Assembly (NCBI GenBank): GCA_964036195.1
Contig: OZ038457.1
Location: 11,063,147-11,127,146 of the forward strand
Source: Sphaerolaimus hirsutus
Taxonomy: Eukaryota; Nematoda; Chromadorea; Monhysterida; Sphaerolaimidae
DNA length: 64,000 bases
Direction: 5' to 3'
Shown: one piece after another, positions 56,255 to 64,000 of the stretch
How positions within the stretch are numbered: the stretch's first letter is position 1
Layout: each line of letters starts with the position of its first letter
The notes under the pieces: model-generated
The model's input: the letters and a program-made list of their open reading frames with translations, nothing else
Told to the model about the DNA's origin: nothing
The model's database searches: none
Translations under genes and position numbers: made by a program

Positions 56255-59200
56255 ATGCAGATGGACAAGGAAATACAAAGACTACTGATTTCGGTCAAAC
56301 CGAGAAGGCCGACGGATTTCGAAAGTGCCAACGATGCGAATTTAGTTTACCCTGGCATTTATATAAGCTCGTGGTTAGTGCCTTTTGCATTCATTGGCGA
56401 TTTGCTGTCCGTTTGGTGTTGCCTCTTGTCCGGATTTTCTTCTCTTCCTTTGATGTAAGGAACCGCTGAGTCTGGTGTGGAAATAATGACTTTCCGGTAC
56501 CCGTATATGTATACCGTAATTCTTCGAAATACCCCAGGTTTTTTCGAGCTGAGGAAAAATTTCCACTGCAAAAATAAACCCTCTGGGGGTATTTCGAGGA
56601 AATATGGTAAATATAAAGAAACATCAAAACATTACACTCGCTTGTCAATTGCTTGTGACTACCATTATCACCTATCTAATCGGTGCGCAGTTACCACCTA
56701 TTTATGATATCACCACACTTATTGATTGATCTATCATAAGATTACCGCTTTTGACTGCATTCCTAGTCTGTATGTGCGGGAACAAAAACTCAACTGATCA
56801 GGACCCTGGCCCGCAACCTGCGGCAGCTGAAGTCTGCGGGCGTGACGCACGTGCTCAACTGCGCTGAGGGTTCTGGTTTCGGACAGTGCAGCGCCGCCGC
56901 TCAACGGGTTAGCGGGTGTCTCGGAAATTGATTTATCGTCACAAAACTCCATATTTGCTTGAACAATCCCCCCTCGAATAGTTCCCCCCTGATGTATATG
57001 ATCAATATGTTGTGTTCAATTTGGACAAAAACTGCATTTTATTTGTTAATCAAACATATTTTGTGGAATGAGTGGAGAAACATATGCTTGAAAATTTTGA
57101 CGAAATAAAAATCCCTCCCCTTGAACATTCCCCCTCGCATAATTCCCCCTCAAAGAAGTCTGAGGGAAGAATAATTCCCCAGGGGGATTATTCAAGTAAA
57201 TACGGTATTCAAGAATAATGTGCCTGGGTGTAGAAAAAGTTTCACGATTTTGTGAAAAAAATCGTTTGTTCAATCGATGTACCTATGCTATATCACAGGT
57301 GGAGTATGAAAAGTCTGGCATAAAGTATTTAGGAATCGCTGCCAATGACGTCATGGGATACGATTTGAAGCAGCACTTCGAGCAAACGACCGCGTTCATA
57401 AAGGAAGCTAGGACAGATGAGAAAAGTTGGTTTGGATGAAAAACGTTGTTAGCTTGACACCCCACTTTTAAGCAATTTTCACGTATTTAAAAATAATAGC
57501 ATGAAATCTCATTAAAAAATTGCAATATTGCTAGCATTTTGAGCAAATTTGTCGAATTTTGAAAGCAGGTAAGTTGAGAAATAAATAGTTTTTTTCCGTT
57601 CCATACCGGACCACAATTTTCATCGCGTATAAAATTTGCCTTTTTATATATGAGGTCCTTAATTGTGAATAGGGTTGGCAAGCTACTTTTTTAAGCGATT
57701 TAAAAAAAAATTAAGATAAAAAAAAATCGCAGCCCCTGCACCGATTTTTTTTTAATCGCTGGGGAAAAATTTGGTATTCACGCACTAGGTAAAATGCGAA
57801 AATTTTGCGCGCATGCGCGCAATTTCATGCAAGCAATCCACCAGTTGCTTTTTTCATGGCTTTTACAAGCAATTTGGTGGTTTAGCACCCATTTCTGTGT
57901 GCTGTTAAGCATGTAAGATAGGCTGTGAATCATTGGGGGGAAGTATACATTGTTTTGCTATGTGTTTTCATATCAAACATGAATGGAAATGCATCCATGT
58001 TCACTTCAACAATGATTTTTATTGTGTTCTCAGCAAAAACATGCAATTTCTGCAAACAAAATTGCAATTGGTCGATGACATTTTGTTCACGCAGCAAATA
58101 CAACAATTTTATAACGTTTTAACTTCAAAATAACTTACTTTTAAGCTTTTACAACAGCTTTTAAGCTCTACAGTACTTATATTACCACAGAAAGAATAAC
58201 TGTGCACTGCCTATCAACTTACATGTCTTTTATTACCCTCAGAGGCGATTTTTTAGAGAAATGGGACTAACTTTGACCGCAGCGATTTTTATTTAAAAAA
58301 TCGATTTTTTTTTAAATCGGGGTCGGTAAAAAAATTTTTTGGGGTCGATTTTTTTCCAACCCTAATTGTGAAATTGCATTTTTGGCTAAGAGTGAACACT
58401 ATTTCTCACACGGAAAAGAGTGTATCTTATCGGATTTCGAGCACACATCTTCGACATCAAAACGTTCCATTATCTTGTTTCTATTCAAATCTTGTCATTT
58501 TTCAGACATCGTGTTGGTGCACTGCTACATGGGTTATTCGAGATCTGCCGCCATTGTGCTTGCCTACCTAATGATCGACAAAGGTCAGTCTTGTTAGCTT
58601 ATCAAAGTAAAGTTTGTGTACTCCGCAGACCGCACGGTATGCATTTTTCTGAATCCATCATAACGTCATTTTTAATCAAATCAAATTTGTTCAAAAAACG
58701 TTTCAGGAAAGAAACTTTTGGCGCTTTTACACAAACCCGCTTTTAAAATAGGTATTTTTCTTTTTTGTAGTAGTGCATGCAAAAGTATTTATCCTTCTAG
58801 TCCGTTATCGGCTATGACATAAGTAATTTTGGATGCATATTTTTTCGGTCCGTCGAGTAAATCGAAGTTTGCTACCGTTCCTATAAAGTAGTGATGGAAT
58901 GGCGCCATGGCGCTGGCGCCATTTGAGGGCGCCAAAGGGCGCCGCGCCATGGCGCCCTTGGCGCTTGGCGCCCTTTTTCTGTGGCGCCCTTGGCGCCTGG
59001 CGCCCACATTCTGAAAGGCGCCATATGGCGCCCTTGGCGCTTGGCGCCCTTTTTCCGTGGCGCCCTTGGCGCCTGGCGCCCTGCTTTGAAAGGGCGCCAA
59101 AAAGGCGCCACCAGCGTTTCAAGGCGAGTCCTGTGTAAATGAAAAAAAGCGCATCCGTGGATGATCTAAATTCACCAGAAAATGGACGAAGTGGTGTGAG

Positions 59201-59986
59201 TGGGTGGAAATCGTTCATCCAACGGTTGATCTGATGTGTCTGACGGATCAGAAGACAAGAATGATGGACCGTCCTGGTCCTACTAACAAAATCATAAATA
59301 AACGGATTCAAATCGTTGCAATTCGTTTTTGTCCATTTCAAGGAAACATTGATTGGAAAAGTCTATTTGAAGTGAATGGATTGTTGTCAGATGACAACTT
59401 CCATTGTGTTCGAATTCGTCATGTTTTTGTTCATTACAATTTGGTTGCTAGTTTTGTTTTTGTTCATTACATTCTGGTGAACGCGAATTATGAAGTAAAT
59501 GCGTATCCACGGTGCCCTAGCAACATGTTTTGCACTTGCAGGGTGTTGTAGGCACTTATTTATCCTGGCGCCCTATTTTCCAAATGGCGCCCTTGGCGCT
59601 TGGCGCCCTCTTTCCGTGGCGCCCCTGGCGCCTGGCGCCCACTTTCCGAATGGCGCCATGGCGCCCTTGGCGCCCTTTTTTCTGGCGCTTTTCCATCACT
59701 ACTATAAAGCAAGGAGTTATCCTAGCGGGGTGTGGGTGGTGAATGGAGCTTCCGGAATGGGAATGTAATTGGTGAACCGCTTCCGCCAACCGTAGAAGAT
59801 CGTGGATAATTCTGTGTGATACAGTGACATATCTGTGTCTTTCCGTTTTTAGGAATGACCTTGGGAGATGCCGTGAACACGGTCCGATCCAGCAGAGATG
59901 TTCGACCAAACAATGGCTTTATGAAACAGTTGACACAGTTAGAAAGTGAACTCGGTTATGCTCAAAAGCCTGCCGCTTCATTGTAA
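56255..59986 (+). CDS. Atypical dual-specificity protein phosphatase (DUSP3-like)
   Basis: Removes phosphate from Tyr and Ser/Thr of proteins; in this class (DUSP3/13/26) MAP kinases and STATs are typical targets. Exons: 56255-56373, 56802-56907, 57299-57425, 58506-58583, 59853-59986; phases 2,0,1,1 close to 187 aa and TAA. The P-loop HCYMGYSRS gives Cys124 and Arg130, and AAND gives the general acid Asp92. These are the numbers of human DUSP3 (185 aa), so the length is canonical. Landmarks: NLVYPGIYISSW, GVTHVLNCAEG, YEKSGIKYLGIAANDVMGYD, VRPNNGFMKQL. No targeting signal or extra domain, so a cytosolic/nuclear single-domain enzyme is expected. I cannot assign it to one vertebrate paralogue. 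Confidence 0.92.
56514..56609. mobile_element. Short T1 element (96 bp)
   Basis: ACCGTAATTCTTCGAAATAC to GTATTTCGAGGAAATATGGTA, in phosphatase intron 1. Confidence 0.7.
56960..57206. mobile_element. T1 element
   Basis: CTTGAACAATCCCCCCTCGA to GATTATTCAAGTAAATACGGTA. It fills most of phosphatase intron 2 (56908-57298). Confidence 0.65.
57670..58364. mobile_element. hAT-type element with ATCGATTT-word arms, perfect 8-bp TSD
   Basis: Ends TAGGGTTGGCAAGCTACT and TCGATTTTTTTCCAACCCTA. Flanks 57662-57669 and 58365-58372 are both ATTGTGAA. Arms carry A/T-runs with ATCG (TTTAAAAAAATCGATTT). The core contains GCACTAGGTA and TTTTGCGCGCATGCGCGCAA, homologous to the core of 24176-25541 in inverse orientation. 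It lies in phosphatase intron 3. Confidence 0.9.
58617..58860. mobile_element. T4 element, uninterrupted copy
   Basis: TGTACTCCGCAGACCGCACG to CGGTCCGTCGAGTA; colinear with the outer parts of 7229-8272 (CATAACGTCATTTTTAATCA, CGTTATCGGCTATGACATAA). Confidence 0.7.
58889..59701. mobile_element. hAT-type element with GGCGCC-word arms, perfect 8-bp TSD
   Basis: Ends TAGTGATGGAATGGCGCC and GGCGCTTTTCCATCACTA. Flanks 58881-58888 and 59702-59709 are both CTATAAAG. Arms (58903-59115, 59565-59690) are GGCGCCCTTGGCGCTTGGCG words. The 450-bp core (CGTCCTGGTCCTACTAAC, TTTTTGTTCATTACA) has no recognised gene. It lies in phosphatase intron 4. Confidence 0.92.
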
Positions 59987-60531
59987 TGTGTCATTAGCCG
60001 AACTACTGGGATGAAATGTCCGACCGGGTTTTTCGGAGATTACAAATGTTACTCTCCGGTAAATTCAAATGTGTTAAAGCCTGATGTACCTATGAGTTTT
60101 CCAAATTGTGGTAAATTTCAGTAACAAACTTGTGCGTGTAAGCACATTACAAGAGAATTCGTGTAGTCGCTTCTATTCGTCGGGTTTACAGATGACTTTA
60201 TACTTTTCATCCGGTTTGTATTATATTTCTGCATATAAATGGTAACATATTTATTTAGGTACTTCAAATTTTGTAAATCAGTATTTAGCCAGTGTAGCAC
60301 AATTTTAAGCGTAAAAATCTTATTTCATTTTACTAACTCATAGACATTGTTTTACTTTGAGTCGTTTACCTAACATGCTCATCCATTAACATGCTCAAAA
60401 GCTCTTTGGTAGAAAAGTATTCACATATGTATATTCTGAACCGACACGAATTGAATAATCGAAATAACCAGGTTGAAATAATTGAAATGGAATTGTCTGC
60501 TGGGACCTGATCCAACTGAATATTTATTAAA

Positions 60532-60934
60532 GCCGCGTTTACACTGCGACTTGTGCCAACAATTGTAAAAAGTTCCATAATTTTGGAATAAAGTTCCATA
60601 TCTGCAAGAAAATGCAGTGAAGCATACTCACCAGTTAAGTGCACTCACATGCCAATTAGCGGATAAATCGTCCATGTCGTTCCACAGTTATAAGCATTTC
60701 AAAAATCTTTCGCTTGTCGGTTCGCTTTTTTGGATCGAAAACCGAAATATTTTTAAAATGCTTATAACTCTGGAACGACATGGACGATTTATCTGCAAAT
60801 TGGCATGTGAGTGCAATTAACTAGTGAGTATGCTTCACTGCATTTTCTTTCAGATATGGAACTGGATACCAAAATTATGGAACTTTTTCACTTTTCGAAT
60901 TGTCGGCACAAGTCGCAGTGTAAACGCAGCTTAA
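60532..60934. mobile_element. 403-bp palindromic MITE
   Basis: AAGCCGCGTTTACACTGCGA and its complement (GTGTAAACGCAGCTT) end it. The arms pair almost throughout (GAACGACATGGACGATTTAT, ATAACTCTGG), centred near 60735. TTAA lies at both junctions but cannot be separated from the ends. Confidence 0.85.
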
Positions 60935-60989
60935 GCGGACCAAGCGTAATATAAGTTTACTCGTAGTTTTTTAATGACCGCATTTGCTT

Positions 60990-61392
60990 CAATTCTTCCC
61001 CCTTGAATAATTCCCTCCTCGAATAATCCCCCCTGTTAGACGCGTGAGGAAATAATGATCCCCCCTGTTAGACGCGTGAGGAAATAATAATCCCCCCCCT
61101 GTTAGACGCGTGAGGAAATAATACCCCCCCCCCTGTTAGACGCGTGAGGAAATAATAATCCCCCTCCTCTTGGATAATTCATCCCCTTAAGTGATTTTAT
61201 CAATTTGTTGTCCTTATTTTTTTACAAAAATGGCACATTATTGTGTTAATAAAGCATATTTTATAAACAGAATTGATAGAAACATACATGAAAATTTTGA
61301 CGAAATAATAACCCCCCTTTCGAATAGTTCCACCCTCAAAAAGGTCTGACGATATGATAATTCCCCAGGGGAATTATTCAAGCAAATACGGT
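60990..61392. mobile_element. T1 element with internal tandem repeat
   Basis: Right end GGAATTATTCAAGCAAATACGGTA-type (last bases ATACGGTA). 61030-61165 contains four tandem units of CTGTTAGACGCGTGAGGAAA plus AATAATCCCCCC. Confidence 0.7.
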
Positions 61393-61534
61393 AGTTTTCC
61401 TTTTTTGTCACATTTCTGCGTGTTGATGACACGATACCAATATCATAGTAATTTCAAATATTTATTTGCACCAACCTGACGAAAAGTGACCCAAACTAAC
61501 AAATAAATAAAATAAAATCACAAAAATACAATTA

Positions 61535-61745
61535 CTGATGGAGTGGCGCCAGTTGAGGGCGCTAAACGGCACCACGCCATGGCACCATTGGCGATTGGTG
61601 GCCTTTTTCCCGGCGCCTTTTCAATTTTGCCTTTCAAATGGCGCCAAAAGCGTTGCCACCATTTTAGAGTAATTTACATTAACAGTTACCATTTGCGGCC
61701 GAACACATTGGCGCCCTTTATTTGAACTAAGCCTCGGCGCCACTC
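61535..61745. mobile_element. GGCGCC-word sequence
   Basis: ACTGATGGAGTGGCGCCAGT, then degraded GGCGCC/CATGGCACC words; the right end is uncertain. Confidence 0.5.
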
Positions 61746-62033
61746 GCGATTAGTTCCCTTCTTTCGACGCGGTCTTTGTACCCTGGCGCTGATCGCATTT
61801 CTCGTACGGTGCTAATCACCACCTACAATCTATGTACCTATTTATGCGTGACTGACTCTATGCGACTTTGCGAAATGTGGTCATGTTGTGTCATAAATGG
61901 GCACATTTATTATGGGTAAAGTCATTCATTGTCTTAATTTTTTTGTGAAAATAAAAATAAAAATATGTTTACGTGACCTAAATAGCATATTACAAATATG
62001 TTATTTACTTACCTGCCGATAGAAAATCAATAT

Positions 62034-62633
62034 ACCGTATTACCTCGAATTAACCCCCCCTTGAATTAACCCCCCCCCCCCTCGAATTTACCCCCCTCAG
62101 AATGGGCTGGGGAAATAATAACCCCCCCTCGAAATACACCCCTCCGAAATGATGTACATCATGTATGCAATGTACCCCCCTCGAATTAGCCCGCCCCCCT
62201 CAACGGTATGATACAATCAGCATTCACTTCGTCGTTCAGTTTTTGAATGAGTTTTCAAATTGGAACCTTGAAAACTGGCTTGTGTGGCCACAAAATTAGC
62301 TGGAGAAATAATAAACCCCCCCTCGAAATACCCCCCTCCAGAATGATGTTCATCATGTATACAATGTACATGATGTATTTATTATTGATAATTTGTATCG
62401 CAGCTACACGTCATAGACTTGTTTGTGAAGCAATCTACGTTTTTATGTCAAAATAGATCCTATTTGGACGCATTTATTACCTGTTTGGGGTACGAAAATG
62501 CCTACTCTTTACTATGATCTGACGAAATAATATAAAAAACCCTCGAATAGACCCCCCTCGAATTAGCCCGCCCCCCTCAAATTTTGCTTGCGAAATATAA
62601 ACCCCCATGGGGGTATTTCGAGGTAATACGGTA
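62034..62633. mobile_element. T1 element, apparently a tandem or composite copy
   Basis: ACCGTATTACCTCGAATTAA to TATTTCGAGGTAATACGGTA. Two TGTACATCATGTATG-type inner segments suggest one T1 inside another. Confidence 0.8.
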
Positions 62634-62668
62634 CCTAAATACTTTAGGAAATCTATATTTACATATGT

Positions 62669-63090
62669 ACCGTATTACCTCGAATTAACCCCCCCCTCGA
62701 ATTACCCCCCCCCCACCCTTAAAATGGGCTGGGGAAATACGAAATACCCCCCCAACATCGGAATGATGTATGTCATGTACATATTATATAAAAAAAAAGT
62801 CATGTATGCAATGTACATGATTCATATTACTGCTAATTTGCATTGCAGCTACACATAGACTAGTTTGTGTAGCTATCTACGTTTTTATGTCCAAATACAT
62901 CCTATTTGGACACATTTATTACCTGTTTTGGGTACACAAATGCCTGCTATTTACTACGATCCTTACGAAAATTTCAGACGAAATAATAAAAAAAAACCCT
63001 CGAATAAACCCCCCCTCGAATTAACTCCCTCCTCAAATTTTGCTGGCGAAATAATAAACCCCCATTGGGGCATTTCGAGGTAATACGGTA
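62669..63090. mobile_element. T1 element
   Basis: ACCGTATTACCTCGAATTAA to CATTTCGAGGTAATACGGTA, 35 bp from the previous copy in the same orientation; the interior is nearly identical to 54951-55320. Confidence 0.85.
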
Positions 63091-63616
63091 TATTGGTACA
63101 TCAGAATCGTGTCACGAAAGGCAACGTACCTGCAGCCACCCAAATCCAAAGCAACTCAGAGAGGAATGGGTCCTGTCCGAGTCAAAACTGTCAACTTGCG
63201 TTGTCGTGTGCTACATTAAATTGTTTGTGAAACAAGGGGACATATATAAGAAAAAATACAATATTTCGTGCTATTTACAAAGGGCCACGTTGTCCCAGAT
63301 CACGGAATTCCAAATAAGGTCATATCAAATGATAGTTAGCTTCAACATCGGCCCACTCTGGCTAGATTCCGCTTTTGTCGCAGACAAATTTTGCCAGCAG
63401 TGGCATGAAATTGCCCAGATGCGCCAATGTCAGCACACTGTTCACGGAAGCGGGTGCCGGCTCGCCCAGCCGCCAGCACCCATCGCGTTATTTACTTCCT
63501 CATTTCCGCAGAGCGGCAAATTGGTATTATAGCATACGATCCCTCAAATAGAGCCCATCATAAAAATCATGCCTGCACGGTCGACAACCCTATCCCAGGG
63601 TCAGGGAACCCTCCGG

Positions 63617-63853
63617 TCATTTGCCCAATTCGCTGGTAATAAAATTAGCCGCACTATTATGCCCGGCCGCGTTCAAATCGGCCATGTCGCTGGCGACGCT
63701 GGCGCACCTGCTGCCGAACATTCGGCTGCGCTGCGAGCCGCCGTGCGCCTTGTCGCCCGCAGTCCCGCCGCTGCAGCTGCCGCGGTGCTGCCGCCGGCCC
63801 AGCATGGCGCAGCACCGGTAGAACACCCGGCGGTATTCGCGCTGGAACTTTTT
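63617..63853 (-). CDS. Last exon, GPCR-like cytoplasmic tail (partial gene)
   Basis: An acceptor with a C-run (CCCCGCGCACAG) is followed by 78 codons to TGA at 63617. The exon starts KKFQREYRRVFYRCCAMLGR, which has the form of GPCR helix 8 (F-x-x-x-F/Y with basic residues) followed by a Cys pair typical of palmitoylation. The rest is Gly/Ser/Arg-rich. The seven-helix part would lie right of the window. Phase 0 acceptor. Identity as a GPCR is inferred from this short motif only; it would be a rhodopsin-class receptor. Confidence 0.45.
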   Translation of the reverse strand, partial: KKFQREYRRVFYRCCAMLGRRQHRGSCSGGTAGDKAHGGSQRSRMFGSRCASVASDMADLNAAGHNSAANFITSELGK

Positions 63854-64000
63854 CTGTGCGCGGGGGGGGGGTGGTGTTTGGGTAAATAAAATATTTAAAC
63901 TACCTAGTCTGGCTTTATTGCGAAACACGCTCAGCTAGCTGCCGAGTGAGTATTGACAGTTAAATTTCTTCCCAGAAAAATTCTTGTCGAAGTATGCGAG

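Larger units (their letters stand above)
59987..63616. other. Intergenic region between the phosphatase and the GPCR-like exon
   Basis: Contains the palindrome at 60532, three T1 elements and a GGCGCC-word sequence. 63130-63540 has no recognisable product. The phosphatase 3' UTR should occupy the first few hundred bases. Confidence 0.5.

Noticed and set aside
58789-59341. Open frames rich in GAKRQGRHGA-type repeats
   Set aside because: Translations of GGCGCC-word arms; similar frames occur wherever that word is repeated.
63427-63889. Plus-strand frames of 66-106 codons at the right edge
   Set aside because: Antisense shadows of the GPCR-like minus-strand exon.

Overview
The window is nuclear DNA from an invertebrate animal, most likely a protostome. 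The evidence is four intron-rich protein genes with GT-AG spliceosomal introns, a mitochondrial carrier, an F-spondin that carries a Kunitz domain among its thrombospondin repeats, and very dense short DNA transposons. An arthropod would fit, but the sequence does not settle the phylum. No bacterial, organellar, rRNA, tRNA or CRISPR feature was seen. There is one assembly gap (29730-29929).

Layout. (1) 1-1158, minus: a 386-codon open frame running off the left edge, possibly a retroelement gag behind an LTR/primer-binding-site-like junction near 1244. (2) 15189-4009, minus: a complete F-spondin gene, 22 coding exons, 1079 aa. (3) 15.2-21.9 kb: no recognised gene, several transposon-derived foldbacks. 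(4) 32865 (or 28096) to 21973, minus: GDP-D-glucose phosphorylase (GDPGP1), 11 coding exons, about 521 aa; the first exon lies beyond the gap and is less certain. (5) 32.9-41.4 kb: repeats only. (6) 41382-52429, plus: a mitochondrial pyrimidine-nucleotide carrier of the SLC25A33/36 (Rim2) type, 8 exons, 398 aa, with a 7.2 kb last intron full of satellites. (7) 56255-59986, plus: an atypical dual-specificity phosphatase, 5 exons, 187 aa, with the same catalytic residue numbers as human DUSP3. (8) 63853-63617, minus: a last exon that looks like a GPCR C-terminal tail. All exon models were assembled by hand by matching family homology, splice consensus and intron phase; phases close exactly in all four complete genes. 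The four genes have unrelated jobs (extracellular matrix/axon guidance, sugar-nucleotide repair, mitochondrial nucleotide import, phosphatase signalling) and no operon-like relation.

The most unusual content is the mobile DNA. One group has hAT-type ends (TAGGGTTGG, TAGGGTTCAAAC, TAGTGATGG) and, in four copies, perfect 8-bp target-site duplications. Next to those ends lie arms built from many copies of a short, self-complementary word, and the word differs from element to element: GGCGCC, CGATATCG, AAACGTTT, ATCGATTT, and in unproven relatives GGGATC and TACCG. Several of these share a conserved core although the arms differ. I propose, as inference, that the arms are amplified subterminal transposase-binding motifs that change identity between lineages. 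Other families are a TIR family with ACCGTATTACCTCGAA ends (about 14 copies), three families sharing TATACTCGGCGGAC-type ends, mariner-type elements with TA duplications, and long palindromes. Several introns consist almost entirely of one such element.
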